From Alphaproteobacteria bacterium (GTDB taxonomy: Bacteria; Pseudomonadota; Alphaproteobacteria; Rhizobiales; Methyloligellaceae): 64,000 bases of DNA. Below are positions 39,195-47,293 of the stretch, piece after piece (position 1 is the first letter of the stretch; the number at the start of each line of letters is the position of its first letter). The stretch lies in assembly GCA_016869535.1 (NCBI GenBank), contig VGDX01000003.1, positions 62,001-126,000 on the forward strand, written 5' to 3'. The notes under the pieces were generated by a model, which had not been told where the DNA came from, made no database searches, and worked only from the letters and a program-made list of their open reading frames with translations. Made by a program: the position numbers and the translations under genes.

Positions 39195-40138
39195 GGGTAG
39201 AAGAAATAGCGGAAGAAGTGGAAGAAGGCGGGCGCCGCGTAGGTCAGGCTGTCGACACGATCGAGGATGCCGCCATGCCCCGGCAGCAGACCGCCGGTAT
39301 CCTTGACGCCGAGATCGCGCTTGACCGCCGAGATGGTGATGTCACCGAGAAAGCCTGCAACGCCGATGACGGCGCCGGCCAGCGCCGACCAGAGCCAATC
39401 CATCGGGGTGAGATAAGGGCCGATCAGCGCGGCGAGCAGGACGGTGGTGGCGACGCCGCCGATCAGGCCCTCCCAGGTCTTGTTGGGGCTCACTTGCGGC
39501 GTGACGTTGTGCCGGCCGAGAAGCTTGCCCCAGCAATATTGCGCCACGTCGTTGAACTGGGCGAGCAGCACGAGGAAGAGCAGCAAGCCGACACCGCCCG
39601 CGACCGGATTCGGCACCTCGCCCGAAACGAGCAGCATGGCCATGTGGCTGAGCGCGAATACCGTGAGCATCAGTCCCCAGGAGATGGTGCCGACCGCGCG
39701 CAGGAAATTCTGTGTCTCGCCTCTGAGCGCCATCAGCGCCGGGAAGAACAGAAACATCCACACCGGAACGAACACGATGAACATGCCGTACCAGTCCGAC
39801 GCGGCCCAGTAATATTGCAGGGGGATGGCCAGATAGGCGAACAGCAGCAGCTCACGGTCGATCCGGCGCGTCGGAATCAACGACAGATATTCCTTGAGCG
39901 CGAGATAGGAGATGAAAGCGAGGAAGACGATGGCGACCGTCTGATTGAACAGGACGCATAGGGTGAAGGCGCCGATCATCCACCACCAGGAGCTGGTGCG
40001 GCGGGTGAGCTCTGCGTAGCGTTCGCCGGGATGGCGCCAACGCAGCAGCGCCACGATAACCGTGGCGATCAGCAACAGGGCGTAGATGCCGGCCGTCACA
40101 TAGACCACGTTCGCCGGTATGCCGTGGATCAGCGTCAT
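39191..40138 (-). CDS. CdsA-family phosphatidate cytidylyltransferase (YnbB-like)
   Basis: The 315-residue enzyme makes CDP-diacylglycerol from phosphatidic acid and CTP. It has about eight transmembrane helices and a full CdsA signature near the end (SAVKRDLGVKDTGGLLPGHG then GILDRVDS). The start MTLIHGIPAN (40138) overlaps the upstream gene by 4 bp; a longer frame is not protein-like. Its partner is a YnbA-like transferase, so this is probably an accessory CDP-DAG enzyme rather than the main CdsA. Confidence 0.9.
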   Translation of the reverse strand: MTLIHGIPANVVYVTAGIYALLLIATVIVALLRWRHPGERYAELTRRTSSWWWMIGAFTLCVLFNQTVAIVFLAFISYLALKEYLSLIPTRRIDRELLLFAYLAIPLQYYWAASDWYGMFIVFVPVWMFLFFPALMALRGETQNFLRAVGTISWGLMLTVFALSHMAMLLVSGEVPNPVAGGVGLLLFLVLLAQFNDVAQYCWGKLLGRHNVTPQVSPNKTWEGLIGGVATTVLLAALIGPYLTPMDWLWSALAGAVIGVAGFLGDITISAVKRDLGVKDTGGLLPGHGGILDRVDSLTYAAPAFFHFFRYFFYP

Positions 40139-40746
40139 GGCGTTTTCGCCTCGGCAACGATGCGGCGCGCGCGATTGATAATGGTGAGCGTGGCGAGCCC
40201 AGCGAGGGCGAGAAGGAAGAGCGTGCTCCAGACGCCCGGCGTGACCCCCACGCCGATCAGGAGAGCCAGCAGGCCGAAAGCGAGCGCGCGGTCGCTTTTG
40301 CCGAGCGGGCCGAGATAGCAGCGCTGCATGCCGAGCATGGGGCCGAGTGCGCCGGTCATTTCGGCGATGATGCTCAAGACCACCACACCGACAATGAGCG
40401 GCGCGTTTATTCCTGCGATCAGCGCCAAAGGCAGATAGAGCGCGGCATCGGCCACCACGTCTGACAGCTCGTTCAGCACGGCGCCGGAAGCGCTCGCCTG
40501 TCCGTGCTCCTTGGCCATGATGCCGTCGATGGCGTTCAGCGCCATGCGCAAGAACAGCGTCACCGGCAGGAACAGGAGCGGCCAGGACGACGCCGGCATG
40601 AGCGCGATCCACGCGCCTTGCGCCATACTCATGATCAGCGCCGCGACCGTGACGGCATTGGCGCTCACGCCGGCGCGCGCGAGGCTCGCGGCAACGGGCC
40701 TTAGCAGCGCCTGAAACCGCGGCTTCAGGTCGTAAATGGTCGCCAC
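40135..40746 (-). CDS. CDP-alcohol phosphatidyltransferase family protein (YnbA-like)
   Basis: The 203-residue membrane protein matches YnbA from its start (IYDLKPRFQALLRP). The CDP-alcohol motif is variant: DGIMAKEHGQASASGAVLNE then LSD. The usual Arg is Lys and one Asp of DGX2ARX8GX3DX3D is Asn, which is also the pattern I recall in YnbA. It probably exchanges CMP of CDP-DAG for an unknown alcohol. It is followed by the YnbB-like gene (ATGA) and preceded by tesA after 4 bp. Confidence 0.82.
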   Translation of the reverse strand: MATIYDLKPRFQALLRPVAASLARAGVSANAVTVAALIMSMAQGAWIALMPASSWPLLFLPVTLFLRMALNAIDGIMAKEHGQASASGAVLNELSDVVADAALYLPLALIAGINAPLIVGVVVLSIIAEMTGALGPMLGMQRCYLGPLGKSDRALAFGLLALLIGVGVTPGVWSTLFLLALAGLATLTIINRARRIVAEAKTP

Positions 40747-40750
40747 GGGC

Positions 40751-41410
40751 TCATTCCTTCGCCTCGACCTCTGCGATCAGTGCCTCGACCTTGGGCAGGA
40801 TGCCCTCGACGATGCGCGCCACGCCTTTGCCGTTGGGGTGAATGCCATCAGCCTGCATAAGCCCGTCGTCGAGCGCGACCCCGTCGAGAAAGAACGGATA
40901 GAGGAGAATATCGTAGCGAGTCGCAAGCGCGGGGAAGATCGCGGCGAAGTCGTCCACATATTCCTTGCCCATGTTGCGCGGCGCCTCCATGCCGGCGAGC
41001 AGCACGGGCAGCCCCTTGGACTGAAGTTTCTCGATGATCTTGGCAAGTACCGCCTTGGTCTCTGCAGGCGGCAAGCCTTGCAGCGCGTCGTTGCCGCCAA
41101 GCTCGACGATCACCGCATCGGCATTTTCGGGCAATGCCCAATCGAGCCGTTTCAAGGCGGCGACGGATGTGTCGCCCGATACACCAGCATCGACGACAGT
41201 GACGTCCTGTCCGCGCGCCTTCAACGCGGATTCGAGTTGCGCCGGGAAAGACGCCTCTTGCGGCAAGCCGAGCCCGGCTGTGAGGCTGTCGCCAAGCGCC
41301 ACGATGACAAGCGGACGCGGCTCTGCCGAAAATGCAGGCAAAGACGTGGCAGCCAATGCAAGGCAGGCGGTAATCGTGGTGAAAACTCGCATGACGGCGC
41401 GTTTCATCAT
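40751..41410 (-). CDS. tesA: GDSL arylesterase / acyl-CoA thioesterase I
   Basis: TesA is a periplasmic multifunctional esterase. The 219-residue protein has a signal peptide (about 1-28, cut near AFSAE), block I GDSLTAGLG (about 40-48), GND in ELGGNDALQG (about 103-112) and the catalytic Asp/His in DGIHPNGKG near the end. The start ATG 41410 follows AGAGG; a start at 41452 is weaker. It is divergent from its usual neighbours ybbA/ybbP. Confidence 0.92.
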   Translation of the reverse strand: MMKRAVMRVFTTITACLALAATSLPAFSAEPRPLVIVALGDSLTAGLGLPQEASFPAQLESALKARGQDVTVVDAGVSGDTSVAALKRLDWALPENADAVIVELGGNDALQGLPPAETKAVLAKIIEKLQSKGLPVLLAGMEAPRNMGKEYVDDFAAIFPALATRYDILLYPFFLDGVALDDGLMQADGIHPNGKGVARIVEGILPKVEALIAEVEAKE

Positions 41411-41478
41411 TTCGACCTCTTTGCCCTTCTCTATTGCCGTGGCCCGTGTCATCTGTCACCCCAGGTAATCTGCCGCAT

Positions 41479-42201
41479 ATGGATCAGCCCCTGAAACAGC
41501 GCCGCGCTCCTGCAATTCTGCTCGAGGACGTGCATGTCACGCTGCCCTCGCGCGCCGGGCCCGTGGCCATTTTGCGCGGCATCGATCTCAAAGTGCCGGC
41601 CGGCGAGGCCGTGGCCATCGTCGGGCCAAGCGGTTCGGGCAAGTCGACACTGCTCATGGTGATAGCCGGCCTCGAACGAGCGACCGAAGGCCGCGTCGAG
41701 GTGGTCGGCACGGAGCTCGGGGGCCTCGATGAGGACGGCTTGGCGCGGCTTCGCGCCGCCAATATCGGCATCGTGTTTCAATCCTTCCATCTGGTGCCGA
41801 CCATGACGGCGCTCGAGAACGTGGCGCTGCCGCTCGAATTTCTCGATCATGATAATGCGTTTGCCGCCGCCCGCGCCGCCCTTGCCGAGGTCGGGCTCTC
41901 GCATCGCGAGGCACATTTCCCGGGACAGCTCTCCGGCGGTGAGCAGCAGCGCGTGGCCATGGCACGAGCGCTGGCGCCGAACCCCGCCCTGATCCTCGCC
42001 GACGAGCCGACCGGCAATCTCGACCTTGCGACCGGTGCGCAGGTGATGGATCTCCTCTTCGCCCTGAAAGAGCGCACCGGCGCCACGTTGCTGCTCATCA
42101 CCCACGACCGTTCGCTCGCCAAGCGTTGCGACCGGATCGTTAGCCTCGCCGACGGGCGTATCGTGAGCGCCGGCGCCAAACGACGCGTGGCCGCGCCGTG
42201 A
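41479..42201 (+). CDS. ybbA: YbbA-type ABC transporter ATP-binding protein
   Basis: The 240-residue ATPase belongs to the LolD/MacB/FtsE-like group. Walker A is GPSGSGKSTLL (about 54-64), signature LSGGEQQRVAMARAL and Walker [11 protein letters not shown]. The start ATG 41479 (MDQPLKQRRA) is chosen over 41434. It overlaps the permease by 4 bp (GTGA). The tesA/ybbA/ybbP grouping is conserved from E. coli; the substrate is unknown. Confidence 0.92.
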   Translation: MDQPLKQRRAPAILLEDVHVTLPSRAGPVAILRGIDLKVPAGEAVAIVGPSGSGKSTLLMVIAGLERATEGRVEVVGTELGGLDEDGLARLRAANIGIVFQSFHLVPTMTALENVALPLEFLDHDNAFAAARAALAEVGLSHREAHFPGQLSGGEQQRVAMARALAPNPALILADEPTGNLDLATGAQVMDLLFALKERTGATLLLITHDRSLAKRCDRIVSLADGRIVSAGAKRRVAAP

Positions 42202-44777
42202 CCACCGCAAGCGCAACCGCGGCACCCTCCGCTGCGTCTGGTTTCAAGCTGAGGCTCCCGTTCGCCATAGCCATGCGTGAGCTGCGTTCCGGCGTCGGCG
42301 GCTTGAGCATCTTCGTATTTTGTATCGCTCTTGGCGTCGCCGCGGTCGCTGCCATCGGTTCACTCGCCTCCGCCTTCAACGAATCGCTGGCCCGGCAGGG
42401 ACGCCTGATCATCGGCGGCGACCTCTCATACGAGCTGGTTCACCGCCAAGCCTCGCCCGAGGAACGCGCGGCGCTCGACGCTCTCGGCGAGGTCAGCTCG
42501 TCGGCGAGTTTCCGCGCCATGGCGCGCAGTGCGGACGGCAAGACTGCGCTTGCCGAAGTCAAAGCGGTCGACGCTGCCTATCCGCTGTTCGGCCACGTCG
42601 CGGTAATACGCCCAGTCGATGCTGGACCGGTGTGGCGCTCAAACGACCAGATCCTCGCGGAACCCGCTCTGCTCGAGCGGCTCGGTCTCGAATTGGGCGA
42701 TAAATTCAAGATCGGCGAGGCTACCGTTACGGTCGGAGGCCTGCTGGGCGAGCAGCCAGACCGTCTTGCCGACCGCCTCTCCTATGGGCCGAAAATGCTC
42801 ATGTCGCGCGACACGCTCGACCGCACCGGCCTGGTACAGCCCGGCAGCCTGATCCGCTGGACCTATCGGGTGAAACTTCCCGAGGCACAAGGCGCAGACA
42901 GGGAGGCGCTGGCGCAAGCGCGCGGCGCGATCGAAACGAAATTTCCGCAAGGGGGGTTCGCCATTCGCGATTGGACCGACCCAGTCCCATCCCTCCGCCG
43001 CGACGCCGAGCGCTTCACCCAGTTCATCAATTTCGTCGGTCTCACCGCGCTGCTTCTCGGCGGCATCGGCGTCGGCAATGCCATCAGAAGCTATATGGGC
43101 AAGAAGCGCGAGATCATCGCCACCTTCAAATGCCTCGGGGCGACCAGCCGCCTCGTGCTTTCCGTCTATATGATCCAGGCGCTGCTGCTCACGGGGCTCG
43201 GTATCCTCATCGGCCTAGGGATCGGTGCGCTTACCCCGGTGGCGCTCGCCACCTTCTATGCGGACGTTCTGCCCATCGACATCGCCGCCGAGCCGAAGCT
43301 CATGCCGCTACTGGTGGCGGCGCTGGCCGGGCTTTTGACCATGGTGCTGTTCGTCCTGTGGCCGCTCGGCCGCGCGAGCCGTATCTCGCCCGCCGTGCTC
43401 ATGCGTGCGCATCTCACCGACGAGCGCGAGCGTTCGTCATGGCCGTTTGCCATCGGCGCCGCAGCGGCCGGCGCGGCGCTTTTTGCCCTGGCCATCGCGG
43501 CGTCAGAGGAGCGCGCCGTCACCGCCGCCATCTCCCTGGGCATTGTCGTGGCTTTTCTGCTGTTCCTCGGTTTCGGATTTCTTGTGCAGCGTCTCGCGGC
43601 CAGGTTCCGCTGCACCAAGCCGCCTTCCGTGTCATTGGCGCTTGCCAGCATCGCCGGGCCCGGCTCTCTTGCCCGCTCCATCGCCGTTTCGCTCGGTCTG
43701 GGGCTTGGCCTGCTCGTCGCCGTGGCTCTCATTCATCAATCGCTGGTGAGCGAGATTGGCAGCAATATCGAGGTGGATGCGCCGGCCTACTATTTCCTCG
43801 ATGTCGAGGAATCCGATCTGCCCGTCTTTCGCGACGCCGTGAAGAGCGTGGTGCCGGCGGCGAAGCTCGACGATGCTCCCATGCTGCGCGGACGCATCGT
43901 GGCGCTGAACGGCGTGCCTGCCGACAAGATCGAAGCCTCTCCCGATTCCCGTTGGGTGCTCTCCGGCGACCGCGGCCTCACCTATACCGACACGGTTCCC
44001 GGCGCTTCCGAGGTCGTCGAAGGTGAATGGTGGAAGACAGGGTATTCAGGTCCGCCGCTTGTGTCCTTCGATGCGGAACTCGCCAAGGGGCTCGGGATCA
44101 AGCTTGGCGATACCATCACCGTCAACGTTCTCGGCCGCAACATCGACGCCAAGATCGCCTCCTTGCGCAAGATCGAGTGGGAATCGCTCGCCATCAATTT
44201 CGTCATGGTATTCTCGCCGAACACGTTGGTCGGCGCGCCGCACCGCGCGGTGACCACGCTAGAGCTGCCGAAAGGAACCGACCCGGCACTCGAGGGGAAA
44301 GTCATTCAGGCGCTCGCCGAGCGCTTTCCGCTCGTCACCGCCATCAAGATCGGCGATGTCGTCGCCGCGGCCAAGGACCTGCTCGGCAAGGTCATGGCCG
44401 CCATCAGCGTGACCGCCGCCGTCACCTTGTTGATCGGCGTCGCGGTGCTCGCCGGCGCCGTCGCCGCCGGCCAGCAGCAACGCAAATATCTTGCGGTTCT
44501 CTATAAGACCCTCGGCGCCACGCGCGGACGCATCCTGCGCGCCGAGCTTCTGGAATTCGGTCTGCTGGGGCTCGCCACGGCGCTGCTGGCGGTGGCGCTT
44601 GCCACGATCGTTGCCTGGGCTTTGTGCCGCTTCGCCTTCGATGTGAAATTCGCATTCTCACCCTTGGCGGCGGCCGAGACGGTGCTACTGGCGCTTCTGC
44701 TCGTTCTTGGTGTCGGGGCCGTCGTCAGCTGGCGGGTGCTTTCGGCCAAAGCCGCGCCCTATCTGCGCGCCGAGTAG
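42198..44777 (+). CDS. ybbP: YbbP-type ABC transporter permease
   Basis: The 859-residue permease (GTG start) has an N-terminal membrane helix (about 30-55), a large periplasmic domain, a first FtsX-type domain (about 275-410), a middle membrane region (about 420-520), a second periplasmic domain and a C-terminal FtsX domain (about 735-855). This duplicated layout is typical of YbbP, the MacB-like mechanotransmission group. It works with YbbA, probably on lipid or lipoprotein-like cargo. Confidence 0.92.
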   Translation: MTTASATAAPSAASGFKLRLPFAIAMRELRSGVGGLSIFVFCIALGVAAVAAIGSLASAFNESLARQGRLIIGGDLSYELVHRQASPEERAALDALGEVSSSASFRAMARSADGKTALAEVKAVDAAYPLFGHVAVIRPVDAGPVWRSNDQILAEPALLERLGLELGDKFKIGEATVTVGGLLGEQPDRLADRLSYGPKMLMSRDTLDRTGLVQPGSLIRWTYRVKLPEAQGADREALAQARGAIETKFPQGGFAIRDWTDPVPSLRRDAERFTQFINFVGLTALLLGGIGVGNAIRSYMGKKREIIATFKCLGATSRLVLSVYMIQALLLTGLGILIGLGIGALTPVALATFYADVLPIDIAAEPKLMPLLVAALAGLLTMVLFVLWPLGRASRISPAVLMRAHLTDERERSSWPFAIGAAAAGAALFALAIAASEERAVTAAISLGIVVAFLLFLGFGFLVQRLAARFRCTKPPSVSLALASIAGPGSLARSIAVSLGLGLGLLVAVALIHQSLVSEIGSNIEVDAPAYYFLDVEESDLPVFRDAVKSVVPAAKLDDAPMLRGRIVALNGVPADKIEASPDSRWVLSGDRGLTYTDTVPGASEVVEGEWWKTGYSGPPLVSFDAELAKGLGIKLGDTITVNVLGRNIDAKIASLRKIEWESLAINFVMVFSPNTLVGAPHRAVTTLELPKGTDPALEGKVIQALAERFPLVTAIKIGDVVAAAKDLLGKVMAAISVTAAVTLLIGVAVLAGAVAAGQQQRKYLAVLYKTLGATRGRILRAELLEFGLLGLATALLAVALATIVAWALCRFAFDVKFAFSPLAAAETVLLALLLVLGVGAVVSWRVLSAKAAPYLRAE

Positions 44778-44813
44778 GTCGGTTAGCGTACACCGCCACA
44801 CTCGCTTCATCTT

Positions 44814-44862
44814 GCGCGGGCAGGCTGAAACCCCCATATTCGCGGGCAGATCGCCTGTTCGC
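44814..44862 (+). promoter_or_regulatory. Candidate structured leader of the Bax-inhibitor-1 gene
   Basis: Two copies of GCGGGCAG (44816-44823 and 44842-44849) can each pair with the single 3' arm CTGTTCGC (44855-44862), giving either of two hairpins. The site is 38 bp before the gene. The Rfam ybhL motif, known from Rhizobiales, lies before this same family of genes, so this may be that element; the match could not be tested. Confidence 0.4.
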
Positions 44863-44899
44863 ATCTCGTAACCAATTAGGGGAAAGGACCCACATACCA

Positions 44900-45655
44900 A
44901 TGGCGGAACTCGACAGACGTTACGCGCAAAGCACGCCCGTCGGGCGCACCGAGGCCGGTGTCATCGACCAGGGCCTGCGCGCCTATATGATCCGCGTCTA
45001 CAACTACATGGCTTCGGGCGTGGCGATTACCGGCGTGGTCGCTTATCTCGTCTACTCGCTCTCCTTCGTCCAGACCGATGCCGGCTTGCAGCTCACTTCG
45101 CTTGGTCAGTTCCTGTTCGGCAGCGCCTTCATGTGGGTGGTGATCTTCGCACCGCTCGCCTTGGTGTTCTTCATCTCGGCGCGCATCTCATCGATGAGCG
45201 TAGGCACGGCGCAGACCGTGTTCTGGGTGTTCGCGGCGTTGATGGGCGCTTCACTCGCCTCGGTCTTCGCGGTCTATGCCGGTGAAAGCATCGCGCGGAT
45301 GTTCTTCATCACTGCGGCCGCGTTCGGCGCACTGAGTCTTTGGGGCTATACCACGACCAAGGATCTGACCGGCTGGGGCTCGTTCCTGTTCATGGGCCTG
45401 ATCGGCGTGATCATCGCCATGATCGTAAACCTGTTCATCGGCTCGACCGCGCTGCAATTCGCCATTTCGGTGATCGGCGTGCTGGTGTTCGCGGGGCTTA
45501 CCGCCTACGACACGCAGCAGATCAAGGAGATGTATTACGCCGGCGACGACGGCACGGTCACCGGCCGCAAGGCGGTGATGGGAGCTTTGAGGCTCTATCT
45601 CGACTTCATCAACCTGTTCCTGCTTCTGCTCCAGCTGTTCGGCGACCGCCGCTAA
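44900..45655 (+). CDS. ybhL: Bax inhibitor-1 / YccA-YbhL family membrane protein
   Basis: The 251-residue protein has seven transmembrane helices and the BI-1 family segments YNYMASGVAITGVVAY, MGASLASVFAVYAGESI, GYTTTKDLTGWGSFLFMGLIG and YDTQQIKEMYYAGDDG. Members affect calcium/proton flux and membrane-protein quality control. ATG 44900 (MAELDRRYAQ) is chosen; an open frame to 44624 overlaps ybbP. A strong terminator follows at 45,680. Confidence 0.93.
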   Translation: MAELDRRYAQSTPVGRTEAGVIDQGLRAYMIRVYNYMASGVAITGVVAYLVYSLSFVQTDAGLQLTSLGQFLFGSAFMWVVIFAPLALVFFISARISSMSVGTAQTVFWVFAALMGASLASVFAVYAGESIARMFFITAAAFGALSLWGYTTTKDLTGWGSFLFMGLIGVIIAMIVNLFIGSTALQFAISVIGVLVFAGLTAYDTQQIKEMYYAGDDGTVTGRKAVMGALRLYLDFINLFLLLLQLFGDRR

Positions 45656-45679
45656 ACGGTAAGCAGAGCGTCACAGATC

Positions 45680-45708
45680 AAGGCCCCGGCACTCCGCCGG
45701 GGCCTTTT
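45680..45708. terminator. Rho-independent terminator (bidirectional) after the BI-1 gene
   Basis: The arms AAGGCCCCGGC (45680-45690) and GCCGGGGCCTT (45696-45706) form a perfect 11-bp stem with loop ACTCC, followed by TTTT. It lies between the convergent ybhL and DUF2794 genes and has an A/T edge on both sides, so it can serve both. Confidence 0.9.
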
Positions 45709-45732
45709 AGTTTGCTCAGAAACGAGTGCGGA

Positions 45733-46113
45733 TCAGGCTTCGACCAGGCGCAAGCCGCGATCGAAGGCGCGGAGCACGCGGGCGAGGTCGTGCCCGCGCT
45801 TGATGATCAGCCCTGTCGCCGCGATTACACTGTAAACGCCTTGTCTTCGCGCGAGCTTCGGCGACTTTTCGATACGATAGAGCGGGCATTCCGAGCTCCG
45901 ACGGAACACGGAGAACACCGCCTTTTCGCGCAGCGTGTCGATGGCGTAGTCGCGCCATTCGCCGCTGGCGACCTTGCGTTCATAGACATCGAGGATTTGG
46001 CTGAGTTCCCGGCGGTCAAAGGCGATGCCGCCGCGCCGGGCAAGTTCAATCTGGTTGGTATCGCCGCCGGCCTTGCGGGCCAGCGGCAAGATTATGGGCT
46101 CCGTTTCGCTCAA
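45733..46113 (-). CDS. DUF2794 protein
   Basis: The 126-residue protein is a small basic alphaproteobacterial family of unknown function: GGIAFDRRELSQILDVYERKVASGEWRDYAID, then LYRIEKSPKLARRQGVYSV. There is no signal peptide or transmembrane helix. The start is TTG 46113, supported by AGGAGG 7 bp upstream. It is transcribed leftward, toward the shared terminator at 45,680. An inverted repeat CGTCAT-G-ATGACG lies 24 bp upstream. Confidence 0.85.
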   Translation of the reverse strand: MSETEPIILPLARKAGGDTNQIELARRGGIAFDRRELSQILDVYERKVASGEWRDYAIDTLREKAVFSVFRRSSECPLYRIEKSPKLARRQGVYSVIAATGLIIKRGHDLARVLRAFDRGLRLVEA

Positions 46114-46136
46114 ATCGGCGCCTCCTGTAATGGAAG

Positions 46137-46149
46137 CGTCATGATGACG
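46137..46149. promoter_or_regulatory. Inverted repeat upstream of DUF2794
   Basis: CGTCAT and ATGACG arms flank one base (46143), 24 bp before the TTG start of the DUF2794 gene. An operator role is possible but unproved. Confidence 0.3.
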
Positions 46150-46238
46150 TGAGGCAGATGGAAATTCAAGCCGCGCAAGTGCTCAACACGAACTGTAACA
46201 TTACGAAATATGAATCACAGTTCCGCCTAAGTTCAGCC

Positions 46239-46266
46239 CTTGCCACGCCCCAAAGAGCCCTATGAT
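46239..46266 (+). promoter_or_regulatory. Promoter of the candidate small RNA
   Basis: CTTGCC (46239-46244) and TATGAT (46261-46266) are 16 bp apart, a good sigma-70-like pair for alphaproteobacteria. No protein gene on this strand begins downstream until 50,125, so it fits an RNA gene starting near 46,271. Confidence 0.5.
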
Positions 46267-46270
46267 CATG

Positions 46271-46424
46271 CGTGTTGCCTCTCGGCCCGGTCCAATAGAG
46301 AGGCTTCGGATCTCAGCCCCCCAGCCCCCCCGGGGTCTTCTCTCGGACCGGGCCAGTTCCTTATCCGTTGCGTTGAGTAGAACGCGAGGCTGCAAACGGG
46401 TCGGTTAGCCGACCCGTTTTGTTT
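46271..46424 (+). ncRNA. Candidate small RNA gene, about 150 nt
   Basis: A TATGAT promoter precedes, and an intrinsic terminator ends, an otherwise gene-free stretch. The predicted fold is rod-like. GCCTC (46277-46281) pairs with GAGGC (46386-46390). GGCCCGGTCC (46284-46293) pairs perfectly with GGACCGGGCC (46345-46354). GAGAG (46298-46302) pairs with CTCTC (46340-46344). A small hairpin GCGTT/AACGC lies at 46370-46385. Both flanking protein genes run on the other strand. The long hairpin with asymmetric internal loops recalls 6S RNA, but I do not see enough to name it. This RNA accounts for most of the 343-bp gap 46,114-46,456. Confidence 0.65.
46394..46424 (+). terminator. Rho-independent terminator of the candidate small RNA
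   Basis: AAACGGGTCGG (46394-46404) and CCGACCCGTTT (46409-46419) form an 11-bp stem with loop TTAG, followed by TGTTTT. No plus-strand protein gene lies upstream within 700 bp after the ybhL terminator. Confidence 0.85.
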
Positions 46425-46456
46425 TGGGGACCATCGTTGCAAGACGAAGGGTCGGG

Positions 46457-47215
46457 CTACATGCCGCGCTGATATTCGGCGATACCGAGGATCGGCCCGA
46501 GATTTTCCACCTGTAAAAAAGCGATAAGAGCGTCGCCGCCCCGCGTCTTCAGCTCCTTGAGCGGAAGCTTGATCGTCATCGCCTCGCCTTTCCACATGCC
46601 GACCGGCATGAGTTCCCGCACAGGATGGTGATAGCTGAGCGTTCTCCCCTGATTTTCGCCGCGCGTGATCGACACCGTCTCCAGCTTCTTGGCGATGACG
46701 AGCCACACGGTAGCATCACGCTTGTCCGAAGCGTCAGGTGCGGCGCCGATATCGATCACCAGCGTATCGTTTTCGTCATGCAGGCTGAGCGGCACTCTCA
46801 CGTTTTTGAGTTTTTCCGTTGCGTTCCGCATCGCCATCTCGATCGCCGCTTCATTGCTGCCGTTGACATGGGTGAGCCCATCGATGACGACTTGCGGCGT
46901 GTAGACTTTTCCGTCACCGCGCGCGCGGGCATATTGGCGTTGACGTTCGCTGTAAGCGGGGCTCGATAGCGTGTCTTCCCAGCCGAGATAGTTCCAATAA
47001 TCGACCGAGAAGGACAGGGCCACGATGCCGGGCTTCTTGCTCAATTCGACAAGGAGTGCGTCAGCGGGGGGACACGACGAGCAGCCCTGGCTGGTGAACA
47101 GCTCGAGCGCCGTGTTGGGCCGCTCCGTTGGCGGGACAGCCTTGCCGGGGCCCGCCAGGGCCAGGGCAAAAGCGACGGCGAGGGCTCCCGCGCCAAGGGG
47201 AAGAAAGAACTTCAT
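46457..47215 (-). CDS. DUF1223 exported thioredoxin-like protein
   Basis: The 252-residue protein has a signal peptide (about 1-26) and the DUF1223 opening LELFTSQGCSSCPPADALL with a CxxC (Cys45, Cys48). VDYWNYLGWEDTLSSPAYSERQRQYA and YTPQVVIDGLTHVNGS follow. The family is a periplasmic thioredoxin-fold group of unknown role. It lies 78 bp after acnA on the same strand. A 12-bp palindrome is just upstream. Confidence 0.88.
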   Translation of the reverse strand: MKFFLPLGAGALAVAFALALAGPGKAVPPTERPNTALELFTSQGCSSCPPADALLVELSKKPGIVALSFSVDYWNYLGWEDTLSSPAYSERQRQYARARGDGKVYTPQVVIDGLTHVNGSNEAAIEMAMRNATEKLKNVRVPLSLHDENDTLVIDIGAAPDASDKRDATVWLVIAKKLETVSITRGENQGRTLSYHHPVRELMPVGMWKGEAMTIKLPLKELKTRGGDALIAFLQVENLGPILGIAEYQRGM

Positions 47216-47240
47216 GACACGCCAGCATGCCCGAAATGGA

Positions 47241-47252
47241 CGGAAATTTCCG
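47241..47252. promoter_or_regulatory. Palindrome upstream of the DUF1223 gene
   Basis: CGGAAATTTCCG is a perfect 12-bp palindrome 25 bp before the DUF1223 start and 41 bp past the acnA stop. It could be an operator or a small hairpin; no T-tract supports termination. Confidence 0.3.
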
Positions 47253-47293
47253 GGAAAAATATCTCAACGGGCAGTCACAATAGAGTGACCAGA

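Noticed and set aside
46201..46395. 64-codon minus-strand frame across the small-RNA region
   Set aside because: It reads through the predicted small RNA in antisense and has no recognisable domain or ribosome-binding site. Its last 22 codons could in principle be a peptide, but nothing supports it.
46271..46424. Naming the small RNA as 6S RNA
   Set aside because: The rod-like fold is suggestive, but the conserved 6S central bubble could not be established by eye; left unnamed.
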